From Culex pipiens pallens (Eukaryota > Arthropoda > Insecta > Diptera > Culicidae), in NCBI RefSeq assembly GCF_016801865.2, contig NC_068938.1, positions 192,909,538-192,973,537 on the forward strand: 64,000 nucleotides of DNA, in the 5' to 3' direction. Both the position numbers and the translations under genes were made by a program. This document shows, one piece after another, positions 20,490-30,559 of the stretch (position 1 is its first letter; each line of letters begins with the position of its first letter). The notes beneath the pieces are model-generated. The model was not told the origin of the DNA. It made no database searches and was given only the letters and a program-made list of their open reading frames with translations.

Positions 20490-22302
20490 ATCAGTGCAAA
20501 TGAAAGAACAAATCAAAAATAGATAAAGTAAAAAATCATTGTAGAAGAACAAGCAACATAATTTTCAAAATGAATGCATAAAACAAAAATGAAACAAAAC
20601 CAGATTATTGTCAACAAAATAAGAAACAATTTTCAAAGCTCTTCACCGCAAAAATACTCACCTTTCATTTCAATAATTCTCCTCTTCAATCCAGCCGAAG
20701 CTCCCGCGGCCATCGCACATTTCATTTCCACAAATACCTTTGCAGCAGCAGCCAGGAAAAACATCCTAATGGTGGCGGAGAGGTGGAAAACTCCTTTCCC
20801 CTTTTCTCCTATTCAACCAAACCGCCAACACTCTTTCTCGGAACATTGCGATCTTTCAACCCCCGGAGGCAGACAACCAAACCAAGAAGACCAAGACAAG
20901 AAGACGATGAAACAAGAAGCATCATCATCATCAAGCCAATTTGCCTCCCGGGGGTGAGAGAGAAACGAGCTTTTCCCGCGAAAATGAGATGGAAATAAAA
21001 AAAAGGGATGAATTTGGTTTGTGTGATTGTGTGAGTTTGTGCGGTAATTAAAAACGTCATTAATTATTATTTTCTTTTGTAACATTTTTTTTTATTTCGT
21101 ATCTCAATGTCTTTCTTTTTTTGCGTTTGTTTTATTTTTCGTTGAAGGGGTTTTCTGTCCTTATTTCGTACCACGTTTCTTATAAAAAAGTGTAATAAAA
21201 ATACATAACTAACTTTTTGTGTTTTTTGTTGTTGTTTTTTATGAGTGTGTTTGTGTGTATTTTGTATGGTTTGTCACTTATATTTACACAGAACGTAACC
21301 GGCACAGTGTCCTGTCTCTATTTACACAACAAGAAATTGAAAGAAAACTCCGCTCATTTTCTCCGTCTGATCTCTCTCACAGTTGATGTTTTCGTTCCTC
21401 TTAGAATGTAATTTAAAAAGAGAGTGTGCCTCGCGGGCCCATTCCGGCTGACGTGTTTCCCACCGTGTTTTTTCACGACAAAAAAAGTCAAAAATTAACC
21501 GTCCAACCCAATCGTCCCATTTTCCCCGGGGTCTAAACTCCAGGGACAGTCTTTGATATCCGTTCAGATTTGCTCTCTTCAAATTGACTAGAATTATTTT
21601 ATACAACTTTTGCTTTTTTTAAATATTACACGGTGCAGAAATACAGGCTAAAAATCGCTCACGTTTTTGTTTTTCACGATATGATTTTCTGTTCCATGTG
21701 TGTTGCTTATTCGCATTCACTCCAACGAAGACAAATTTGGATGAAATTTACGTGGAATTGACTGTAAGTTTATCCTGAATAGGTTTCAAAAATCATGTAA
21801 AATTACATGATTTTCGAGTTAATTTAGTGACGTACTAAAATTTACACGAAATTGACTGCAACGCTTATCAAAGTGAAAACACTGAAACAAATTTACATTT
21901 AATTTTCTTTAAATTTCACACTAAATTCCATGTAAATTTCAAGCTTTGCATCGTTTCTACTCACGTTCCCGCTCGCATTCACACGCTGGTAATACAATAT
22001 ATTAATCAGTTTTGTTTTGCCATTCTTAATGCGTTAATAATAATTTATACATCTTGTCTTAGCCTACACTTGAATAACAGTTAAGGATGTGCGCGTGAAT
22101 TTGTATGAGTGTTCTAGAAAATGAACTAGACCGGTGACAGTTGGGCAAAATGAGCTATTTGATTCAAACCTCAAACCGCTCACTCAGCCCAACTTCCCGG
22201 CCTTCGCGAGACAATGACAATTTCCTAACCCTACACTTTTTTGATGATAATACCCGATTCTACCTGGTGGCTCTCCCGCTCTTACATTCAAGCCAGTAAC
22301 GC
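20490..22302 (-). other. 3' flank and probable 3'UTR of the LRR gene
   Basis: There are no repeats and no second gene. Read on the minus strand from the stop codon at 22303, the first AATAAA hexamers appear at 21131-21136 and 21091-21096 (TTTATT on plus). If used they would give a 3'UTR of about 1.2 kb. The part from 20700 to 20960 is GC-richer but lacks a coding pattern. Confidence 0.4.
21091..21136 (-). promoter_or_regulatory. Candidate poly(A) signals of the LRR gene
   Basis: Two AATAAA hexamers on the minus strand (21091-21096 and 21131-21136) are the first canonical ones downstream of the stop codon at 22303. Their use is inferred. Confidence 0.3.
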
Positions 22303-24117
22303 CTAAGTGTCCGCGACGTTCTTGGGCACCTCGTATATGTGGTGCGCGTACTGCGGCGAGTAGATCGTCGTCGTGGCCGTTCCGGTCGAGCCGGACGAGG
22401 ACGCGCCCGAGCTGTGGCCACTCAGCGAAGAAGGCAGGTGACCCAGCGTCAGCGATCCGTTGACGACGGGCGTTTGGGGCAGCGGGATCTGCTGCTGCTG
22501 GTGATGATGACTTCCGGCCTGGTAGTGCGGGAAGGGCAGCGAGTACTGACCTCCGGCGTACATGGAGGGGTGCTGCTGCTGGTTCCTGAACACCGGGTGG
22601 TAGTTGTACGTGTAGATGTTGCAGTGCGGCTGGTGGTAGTCGCCTTCACCGAGGGACTTTTGGATCTCCATGTCCTTTTCCTCCTGCAGGGTGTCACGCT
22701 TGGTGGTGCGCCAGTGCCGCCGGAAGATGTCCAGGATGCGGTGGCGCAGGCGGTACACGATCAGCACGAAGGTCGTGACGGTGGCGGCGGACGCGACGAT
22801 GATGGCACCGAAGATGGCGCGTTCCTTGGACTGGAGATGCTGACAGCCGAGCATTTCGGGGGTGATGTCTCGGAGGGATTCTCCGTGGAGACGGTCCGGG
22901 TAGGCGCACACGATTTGGGCCTCCTCCGTTTCGACGTTCTTCCGGTGGAGGAGGTTGCGTAGCCAGAGCAGTTGACAGTCGCAGCTTAGTAGGTTCTCCG
23001 AGAGATCAAAGTCCGTTAGGTGCTTCCACGGGAGCAGTTCCTCGCGGAACGTGGAGATCTTGTTGTCGCGCAGAATGACCTTCTTGATGTGGGGAAGTCC
23101 GGAGAAGGCGCCCTCATCGATCTCCAGCAGTTCCTTGTTGGACGCAATCGTTACCGACTCCAGGTTTGGGTTCGCGGAAAACGCATCCTTCTGGATGCGC
23201 TTCAGGTTCAGCGCTCCCGATATGTCGACGCTCTTCAAGTTCGTCAATCCAAAGAACGCTCCTTCAGGAATCGTCTCGAAGTCGTTCTGACCAATCACCA
23301 GATCCTCGAGTCGCTTTAGCACACTCAACTGCAACGTCGGTACCTTCAGCAGATGGTTGTCGGAAAGGTCCAACGCGCGAATGCTCTCCAGGCCTCGGAA
23401 GGTATCAACGGTGATGTTGACCAACATAGACCCGTGGATGTCGAGTCGTCGCAGCGATTGAAGCCCCTCGAACGCCCCGGGTTGAATCTTGTACAGCGAG
23501 TTCGTACCCATGTACAGTTCAGCCAGGGTCTTCAGCGGGGTCAACGAGAGCGTTGGAATCGTCTTGATCGCGTTATCGTCCAGGTAGAGGATGCGAAGTT
23601 CCGTCAGGCCTTCGAATGCCTTCGCGTCCAGCTGACTGATCCGGTTTCCTCCCAAGTTGAGCTCTTCGAGCTTGGGCAGCGTGCGGAACATTTCACCCGT
23701 GACCTGATCGAGGAAGTTTCCGCGCAGGTTCAGAACCCGGAGTTCCGTCAAGCCGGTAAACGTCTTGTTACTGAGCGATCCAATCTTATTGTTGTTCAAG
23801 TGTAGCTGCAGCAGCTTCTTCTGGTACATGAAGATCTGCTCCGGGATGCTCAGCAAATGGTTGTAACTCAGATCCAACATCGTCAGTTCGGTGTAGAACT
23901 GAATCGACGAGTCGATCGACCGGATCCGGTGGAACTTGATGACGAGCCGCCTAATCGACGGATTCAGCGCGATCGGAAGAACGTCCAGCTCACCCTCACC
24001 GCACGTCACGTGCAACTTTTCGTCGTCACACGTGCAACTGTTCGGGCAGTACGAAATGGCCCCGATCATCGGGACCAGCGCCACCACAGTGGCCACCATC
24101 ATCACTAGCATCTTCAT
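22303..24117 (-). CDS. Leucine-rich-repeat transmembrane protein, 604 aa, intronless
   Basis: Likely a cell-surface adhesion or recognition receptor. Residues 1-20 (MKMLVMMVATVVALVPMIGA) form a signal peptide. An LRRNT cap has Cys 24, 28, 30 and 39. About 13 LRRs of roughly 24 residues (54-377) carry LxxLxLxxN motifs such as LTMLDLSYNHL and LEELNLGGNRI. An LRRCT cap has CDC at 379-381, C404 and C425. One membrane helix spans about 434-455, followed by RLRHR. The 150-residue tail is rich in Tyr, His, Gln and Ser, with YTYNYHP and a terminal IYEVP. N117 and N234 are possible glycosylation sites. The ATG at 24117 sits in an AAAACCATGAAG context directly before the signal peptide; the frame runs 40 codons further up but without an ATG. 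There is no Ig, TIR or kinase domain, which argues against Kekkon and Toll; the layout resembles insect capricious/tartan-like LRR-TM proteins, but no ortholog can be named. Confidence 0.95.
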   Translation of the reverse strand: MKMLVMMVATVVALVPMIGAISYCPNSCTCDDEKLHVTCGEGELDVLPIALNPSIRRLVIKFHRIRSIDSSIQFYTELTMLDLSYNHLLSIPEQIFMYQKKLLQLHLNNNKIGSLSNKTFTGLTELRVLNLRGNFLDQVTGEMFRTLPKLEELNLGGNRISQLDAKAFEGLTELRILYLDDNAIKTIPTLSLTPLKTLAELYMGTNSLYKIQPGAFEGLQSLRRLDIHGSMLVNITVDTFRGLESIRALDLSDNHLLKVPTLQLSVLKRLEDLVIGQNDFETIPEGAFFGLTNLKSVDISGALNLKRIQKDAFSANPNLESVTIASNKELLEIDEGAFSGLPHIKKVILRDNKISTFREELLPWKHLTDFDLSENLLSCDCQLLWLRNLLHRKNVETEEAQIVCAYPDRLHGESLRDITPEMLGCQHLQSKERAIFGAIIVASAATVTTFVLIVYRLRHRILDIFRRHWRTTKRDTLQEEKDMEIQKSLGEGDYHQPHCNIYTYNYHPVFRNQQQHPSMYAGGQYSLPFPHYQAGSHHHQQQQIPLPQTPVVNGSLTLGHLPSSLSGHSSGASSSGSTGTATTTIYSPQYAHHIYEVPKNVADT

Positions 24118-24542
24118 GGTTTTGAAATTCTTTTCTTTTCGAAACAATCGTGTGTTGCTCAACTTTCCTCCAACATTTATCTTCGTGACTTTCAAACTTC
24201 TCCACAAATGTTTACCATAAATTAAACGGCAAGGCACTTAACACAACAGAGCTTGTTTTGTAAACAAACACTTCATCGACACATCTTCCAACTTCAGCCG
24301 GTGCACTTGTCCCAAAATCGACTGTTTTAGTCTAGTCCACTTGTAAAATCCACCAAGTCTCGATCCACTCAAACTTTTTTTTCCCTTCCTCTTCTTCTAG
24401 CTTTCCCAAAACTCCTCCCGGCAAATCCTGATAAGCCGAGATATCCAAAAACCGTTGAATAGCGCCCGCGCAAAAACCGTCCCCCTTTCCAAAACAACAA
24501 GAAAGAACGCGTTCGTATCTCGCGAGTTGCCGTATTGTGACT
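24118..24542 (-). other. 5'UTR of the LRR gene with four short upstream ORFs
   Basis: The leader runs from the predicted start site at 24542 to the ATG at 24117, assuming no leader intron. It has upstream ATGs at 24284 (3 codons), 24276 (12 codons), 24218 (8 codons) and 24176 (5 codons). All terminate before the main ATG and none is in a long frame. Such uORFs can lower translation of the main frame; that effect is inferred. Confidence 0.6.
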
Positions 24543-24574
24543 GAAGCCCGAAACAATGCCGCCAGTTCCTTATA
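24542..24574 (-). promoter_or_regulatory. Core promoter: TATA box plus TCAGT initiator
   Basis: On the minus strand GATATAAGG places TATAAG at 24574-24569, and GGCTTCAGTCAC places an arthropod initiator (TCAGTC) with its A at 24542. The first T of TATA is 32 bp upstream of that A, the usual spacing. The DPE region (+28) is not a good match. Together these predict the LRR gene start site. Confidence 0.7.
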
Positions 24575-24790
24575 TCTTCTCGGTGGGCACGCGAAGCCAC
24601 TCACGACCCGAACCCAGTTCGGCACCGAGCCGAAGCGGTACCGCTCACTCTCCCCGGCCGCTCACGCGACTTCGTCGCCCGCCCGAGAGAGTGAGCGCCG
24701 TTGGTAAACAAACGGCCAAGCGGGTGCTCACGCGGCGTTCGGCCTACTTCGTGTCGCGGTGAGTGACCGACGCAGACGACGGCCAATCTC
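24575..24790 (-). promoter_or_regulatory. GC-rich proximal promoter region
   Basis: GC-rich DNA immediately upstream of the TATA box, with repeated CTCAC/GTGAG units (for example GAGAGAGTGAGCG at 24684-24696). These are compatible with GAGA-factor-type binding, known for Drosophila promoters. No ORF here is credible. Confidence 0.4.
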
Positions 24791-26323
24791 GTCTGGTCGT
24801 AATTTCGGCTAAATTTAGAACCCGCCGGTTCAGTGTCGCGTCTGGCGGCTGCCGAGACTGGTCCTGGGCGCGGTTCTCCGCGCCGTGTGCCCGTAACTCA
24901 TCGATTAAGATTAAAGGATTCCTTTTTGCTGCTTTTTTTCGGGGATTTATTACCGTCGGAGGCGGCTCCCATCACAAAGGGGGATCGAAAGGGACCAATT
25001 TTAGGCATTTTCGCGTGGCGTCAAGACTGGGATTTTTTTTTTTTCCTTTTTTCGGGAAGCAAACTTGGGTCACGTTTGTGCCATGCGTCACGACGACGAC
25101 GAAGTCGTCGTCGCCATCTGTGTGTTTGTGTGTTGTGCAAAATTGCACGAAGGGAAAAAAATATAAAGCGCCGAGATTTTTATTGCACATTTCACCTTCT
25201 CGTTGTGAAAAGTTGTTTGGGTTCACCTGTTGGTGGAAACATCCCACCTCCCTCAATTCAACGTAGGTGGAAATTGTGTGCAACGATGGAAAGCGGTTGG
25301 AAAATGCGGTGGAAGACAGGCGAAAAGAAAAACATTGCACATGACGGTTGACGGAGTTGTACCGTGTGGATGATGCCATACCTGTCTGTCACACCGAGAG
25401 GTAGAGCGCCATGCAGCATGAAACTGGCACGGCCAACTGTAGCAAGAAGAGAGTGATTTAGCAATCTAGCAGATGATTGTCACTCAGAAACAGAAGGTAG
25501 AGCTGCCTGGATGTTCTGGGTGAAGGGGGCGCGCAGCGAGCGTTGCTTGTGGCTGGCTGTAGAATGTTGGGTGGAATTTGAAATAGGCTGGAATATTTCT
25601 CTTGGGAAGTTTTGTTTGTGATTTTTTCTAGAAAGATAAAGGGGAAAGTTTCTGTAAGCCTACTTTTAAATAACATTATTTTTTTTAAATGGATTTCAAC
25701 CATGTCTTTCAGTTCTTTTCAAACATCTTGAATTAACCGATTTTATTTAAATTAACGATTTAACATCAACTTAAAAGTTTATGATCAGTTTAGCAATGTG
25801 TTAATATCAATTAAACTATGTAAACCCAAATAATTTTCGCTTGAAACAGAAACTGAATCATAACTGAGCAATTCTACCAAATCGGCCAATTTCGAGCATT
25901 TTATTATTGTATTTGTTAGTACTTATTACTTTATGGGGGCCATCCATACAATTCTACATGCAATTCAAGTAGCTGTTCATACATTTTTTAAGTAAAGGAT
26001 GTATGAAATTTATTCATAAAAATATAATAATACCCTTAGCAATCTAAAACCTGCTAACATTTCGATTGTATCAGCTAAATCATAGCACACTGGTGATATT
26101 TGTTTACAAAACATACGTAAAATACAATTTGTTAAATTTTTATTTTAATACGGGTTTAGGATTTTAATTTCTGGATCAATCTCAAAAATTCAAAACTAAG
26201 AATACAAAATTTTCCAAACGTTAAGCGATTTGCAACCTTTTAAAAAGTTTTTAATTGTCTTATTTAGCACATTTTGATGAGTAATTGACATACAAGACAC
26301 ATCATTTGACAAGATTCCTGAAC
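24791..26323. other. Upstream flank of the LRR gene, no gene seen
   Basis: GC-balanced DNA to about 25560, including a perfect 10-bp hairpin CGACGACGAC...GTCGTCGTCG at 25089-25111, then AT-rich DNA. Several frames of 68-172 codons overlap on both strands at 24763-25464. They have no start context, domain or codon bias and contradict one another, so none is called. They may hold enhancer sequence. Confidence 0.4.
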
Positions 26324-26335
26324 GGTTATCAAAAT
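26324..26335 (+). repeat. 12-bp target-site duplication, left copy
   Basis: GGTTATCAAAAT is repeated exactly at 26517-26528, bracketing the LINE 3' fragment. Confidence 0.85.
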
Positions 26336-26516
26336 TCAATTCAATTCGGTTTTATTGGTGAATTATCAATATACAATAAGTTCTTTTGGAATACATAACA
26401 GAGATATGGAGTTCCTTTCAGCTGTGTGTTGTATCATAATCCATTTTGGAACAATTGTTGCTTGTAGTTAAGGGATTACCGAAAGTAAGAAAAAGATAAG
26501 AAAAAAAACTTACTAT
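26336..26516 (-). mobile_element. 5'-truncated retroelement 3' end with (AATTG)n tail
   Basis: Read on the minus strand, 181 bp end in an AATTGAATTG tail at the 26336 side. Exact 12-bp duplications flank it. The body matches 57855-58000 (blocks TCAATTTACAAT, GGAGTACCTTTCA and CATTTTG). The truncation and tail fit target-primed insertion of a LINE. No coding part remains. Confidence 0.85.
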
Positions 26517-27134
26517 GGTTATCAAAATGTTTACAGTAAATCATAAAGTTATTTAAAACAGAAAAACTTAAAAAAATAGATATCTAAAAAACGATGAAGC
26601 ATTTCGTTCTTTGAAGCATTGGAAAGATGAGAATTACCTATTAGACAGTAGTTTTGAAAGAAGACACCTTTTTTATCAATTTCTACGATTTTGAAAGCAC
26701 AAAAATCAAATTTATAGAGAATTTTCTCAGCTACAGTAAACCGGTGTGGCGTTCATACTTTGAACATATTTTTTGCAAAATGAAAAATACGAATTAAATA
26801 CAATCAAAACGGTAAGGGATCACACTAAGCTTTGTAGAGAAGTGCTCAAAGAACCTGAAGGGGAGATGGGGGTAAGACGGCTACCCTAAGGGAGAAGTCT
26901 AATAAAATTTACACAACAGATTATTTTGATCTCAAATTACGTACATATTGTTCTACTACTAGTCCATTATAGAAATGACATAAATTAGTTGGTCTAAAAA
27001 CCAATTTTCAATACTTTTCAGCAACTTTAAAAAAATAATTGAAATCGTATATATATGAAATACGCGGGGTAAGACGGCCAGCAGGGAAGGGAAATAAGTA
27101 CCTGCACTTGAAGTAAGGTAACTACGATAAGCAC

Positions 27135-27850
27135 CGAACTTTAAAATATTTGGGTGCGGTGCTGGTGCATATTTTTCAAACAAGGTAACTATGACCTGTT
27201 TTTTTTTTACCACAGAAAAAAATATTGTTGTCAACATTGTCATTTGGAACTTGGTTTTTGGTCAGTTCCTAGAAGATTCTGTACTTCTTGAGGAGCAATG
27301 GCATGTTACAATGTGGCCAAAATTAGACATCAGTGACCGAATTGTGAGTGTAGATCTTGAGAAGAAGACGGCTTCGAGTCCTATTTTTGAGCAGACTTTC
27401 GAAATGGTAAAAAATACTGTCTTCATGCGACCCGAAATAGGGTCAATTGGCGTGGAGGCACTGAATCCTTCAAAAATATGAGGCAGACGAGTATGAAAAT
27501 GAACCGTGAATAATACAGGATGTTCTTGGAGCAGCTGTTTAGATCTAATGAAAAGCCACTTTGAACGCATGACACAATCCCCTTGTGTCCCTCAATCTCT
27601 ATGAGAAACTTTTCAAAAATGTCATCCGTCAATTCTCGCAAGGTCAAACCCGAGCTGAGGGAAATGCTTTGGCAATTCTTCCCGTTTCCAAAAAATGCCA
27701 AGAAGCAAGATGATTAACATTTAAACTTACACCTACAGCAATTATTTCCAAATCTACATACAAATTTCATCAATCTAATGCCTAAATAAAAAAAAAACCT
27801 TGCAAAAAATAAGCACCTTCAAACTGGGGTGCTTATTATAAGCACCCAAA
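27135..27850. mobile_element. Inner inverted-repeat element (AGCACC/GGTGC)
   Basis: The left block (27135-27185: ATAAGCACC, GGTGC, TATTTTT, CAAGGT in order) is matched in inverted order at 27799-27850 (ACCTTG, AAAAAATA, AGCACC, GGTGCTTAT). This suggests a separate DNA element nested inside the 2-kb element and enclosing the decayed ORF. A second small hairpin, AATAAGCACC...GGTGCTTATT, is at 27807-27836. Confidence 0.55.
27191..27717 (+). pseudogene. Decayed protein-coding remnant, unidentified
   Basis: Three successive plus-strand blocks look like protein but lie in different frames. The first ends at a stop at 27479, with tracts such as WHVTMWPKLDISDRIVS. The second (about 27473-27506) is acidic. 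The third ends in WQFFPFPKNAKKQDD and a stop at 27715-27717. At least two frameshifts and in-frame stops separate them, so it cannot be translated as it stands. An AATAAA and A-run follow at 27784-27797. Family unknown: an element-encoded protein, a captured host gene or an old viral copy are all possible. Opposite-strand frames here look less protein-like. Confidence 0.55.
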
Positions 27851-28849
27851 ATAATGGGTTCTGGTGACAACTAAAGCACTGCACCTTTGATATTTCGCAA
27901 AACATGGTGCCTATGTTCGTTCTCTGACGGCCAGTGCTATAAATTAACTTAATAACTTTGCTAAAACCACCCAAACACCTACATGGTTGGTTCAACAAAC
28001 TTCTCTAAACATCATAACTATTTTGGTTGAAAAAAATCAGGTTTCAAATATGAAGAAAAATGCTGTTTAAAAAATTTCATATTTTGGCTCAGTGAATTTC
28101 ATATTATTGCGACCAAATTTTATGAAAAACTATGAATTTTTACTACAAAACAAACACAATTTGATACAAAAAAATTAGTTTGTGTATTTCGATTAGAATA
28201 AGTAAATCAAAATAATGTAAACAATATTAAATTAGCGATTTTTATGAAAAGTTTGATAGGATTTCATACTATTCAATGAATTTTGCTATATCACAGTAAA
28301 GAATGTTGTCGAAACGGTAGTTAACAGCATTTTGATTTAAAATGGATAGTTTTATTGAAAATGCTTTTCCTTATCTACAAATATGTCTTAACAGTCAAAA
28401 ACCGTCAAAAATATAACCTATATCAAATAAAATCTACAATTTACGGGTGGCCGTCTTACCCCCGGAGGAGGTGGCCGTCTTGCCCCAAATAATTTTTTTT
28501 TAACATTTTTTGTAAACAGTTCATCGCATTTTTTGAACTTTTTCGAGGAACATAATCTAGGGAAAACTTCAATTTAACATGAAAAAATATTTGAAGACAG
28601 GAAAACATATTGTTATTTAACAAAAATGCCTAAGTTGTAATTCATGAAAATTACATCCAGTTTCAAGTTCAAAAATTATTTTTTCATTTTGAGCTATTTT
28701 TATACTACTTCAAACAATATTTCTGGCAAAGGCATTATTTAGCATGAGGAACAGTATTGCTAAACATTTTAGTAATATTCATTAGTATACTTATTAAAAC
28801 AGTGGGGTGGCCGTCTTACCCCGCCTGGCCGTCTTACCCCCAGCTCCCC

Positions 28850-30355
28850 AACAAGTGGTTTCAACAAAATTTGAAATTTTTTAAAGGTTAGTAAACAATA
28901 ATTATGTAAACGTTAATAAAAAATGATTATTATAATGCTCTCAAAGCGTCATGTTCTTCCCGAAAAACAAAGAGTTCGAATCAGAAAACTGATTTGACAA
29001 AATCGGATTCCTTGGATCCAATTACTGTAAGAACAGCCCAAATTAGTTCCTAGGTTACAATAAGTTTTATGTATTATTAAAAAATAAATCAAAATACAGT
29101 TCAATTTGTGTTTCTATTAGAATTTAGCAGTTCTAATCCAGGATTTTACATTTGCAATAGTGTGGTTCACGGATTCAGATCAACTAAACTTTAACCAAAT
29201 AAGCTAAAATTTTCAGACTTGAAAATTCCAGTTGATGTAATTGAAATTGAACACTTATGTCTTTTTCATATAAACGTGAACCTCGCTAATTTGCAATTCA
29301 GAGATTTTGAGAAACTTTAAACTGAAAATATCTAAGTTCAGATTTTGCTAGCAAAGTGCTCTTTCAGGGAAAAGAAATTATAACAAAAAAAAATCCTAGA
29401 ACTATGCATAACTTTAAAAATTTGCATTTCAGTAGAAATATCTTCTCAAGATATTTGGAAAGTTTATGAATCATGCCACAAATATTAATTAGATGGCAAA
29501 AAAACTGAAATATTTAAATATCAAAAAATATTTTCTAAAAAATGTTGATCAAATGAAAAAAAAAAATTCTAATGATTAATTTGACGTAATTAAATCAATT
29601 TGTTAACTTTTAAACAGAAACTTCGTCGTTTGTGTGCTATATTACGACTCGTCCTATCTTGTTACACATGTGTCACAACTTAACATACTAGCGATGATTT
29701 GTAAAAAATTCAAAGTGACAATCTTAGTGTCACTGGTTCTTTAAATTACAATTTTCAACCAAACTATTTTTAAAGCACCAATGAAAAGAAAACTGTTTTT
29801 AAGCATACACGGACATTGTGTTTCATACCCCAGTATATGTTTTGAATAAAACTTTGAAAAAATCTATTAATGAAACCCGGTTTACAGTACTATTTTGAAA
29901 ATTGTTTGCAGCTCTTGAAAATTATGCATTTTATAAAAAAATATAACTTTACGATTGCATAATTGATTTAACATTCAAAACCAAAGTAAATTTTTGAGTA
30001 AATTTTATTATTTAAAAAAACACATTTGAAGAAAATCATAACTCGATTGCAAATTTTCTGTCCCATGTTCTGAACATATTTTTATTCTTATCTTTTTTAT
30101 TCTATAAGTTTGTCTGAAAAACTTATCAAAATGAAAAAAAAACTATTTTTTTACGCAAAAACCAAACATGAGGTATAAATTTCTTATCTTATCAAAGAAA
30201 TTGTAAGAAATATTGATGATTTGAAATCCAATTTTGCATCTTAAAGTGTAGTAAATTTTATTTGCGATATTTTTAAATTTTCACTAGAAAAGGCAACACT
30301 GCCAAATATGTTTTGCCCTTACTGAGTAATAGCTCAAAAGTCGTCTTTCTAAATC
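28850..30355. other. AT-rich spacer, no gene seen
   Basis: Very AT-rich and without coding signal. It contains one decayed small inverted-repeat element at 29625-29697 (separate entry). Confidence 0.35.
29625..29697. repeat. Decayed copy of the CGTCGCTTGTGTG inverted repeat
   Basis: CGTCGTTTGTGTGCTAT at the left and an eroded CATACTAGCGATGA at the right resemble the cleaner inverted repeat at 48272-48351. Confidence 0.5.
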
Positions 30356-30363
30356 CTCTAAAG

Positions 30364-30445
30364 CAGCGATTCTCAACGGGGATACCGGGCCTACTTAATT
30401 GACATGGCAGGGGGTACCAGCCTGGAAGAAGGTTGAGAATCGCTG
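30364..30445. mobile_element. 82-bp hAT MITE with perfect 8-bp target duplication
   Basis: CAGCGATTCTCAAC at the left pairs perfectly with GTTGAGAATCGCTG at the right. CTCTAAAG flanks both sides (30356-30363 and 30446-30453). An 8-bp duplication and CAGNGNTTCTCAAC-type ends are hallmarks of the hAT superfamily. It has no coding capacity. Confidence 0.93.
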
Positions 30446-30559
30446 CTCTAAAGTTTACAAAAAATAAAAAAAATAAATACAAAAAACTATGTTTTTTGCA
30501 AATCAATTATATATTTGTGCTAAATGTGAAATGCGTACATTTTTTTCTTATAAAACATT

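Larger units (their letters stand above)
26860..28849. mobile_element. 2-kb TIR element, GGGGTAAGACGGC termini
   Basis: The left end GGGGAGATGGGGGTAAGACGGC pairs with the reverse complement of the right end (GCCGTCTTACCCCCAGCTCCCC) over 22 bp with one mismatch. The motif GGGGTAAGACGGCC recurs inside: forward at 27064, reversed at about 28448, 28472 and 28808. These look like subterminal transposase-binding repeats or nested ends. The interior holds an inner inverted-repeat pair and a decayed ORF. The target duplication is unclear (AA at most). Confidence 0.85.

Noticed and set aside
20574..20998. 127- and 71-codon frames with Ser/Pro-rich peptides
   Set aside because: Overlapping frames on both strands in the 3' flank of the LRR gene; composition-driven.
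22339..24220. Plus-strand frames of 68-207 codons opposite the LRR gene
   Set aside because: They are shadows of the GC-rich LRR coding strand, Arg/Val-rich and without domains.
24118..24237. 40-codon upstream extension of the LRR reading frame
   Set aside because: It begins at GTG right after a TAA and contains no ATG in frame. The ATG at 24117 has a good context and directly precedes the signal peptide, so the extension is untranslated leader.
24763..25379. Overlapping frames of 135-172 codons upstream of the LRR gene
   Set aside because: Three frames on two strands overlap the same GC-balanced DNA. None has a start context, domain, signal peptide or codon bias.
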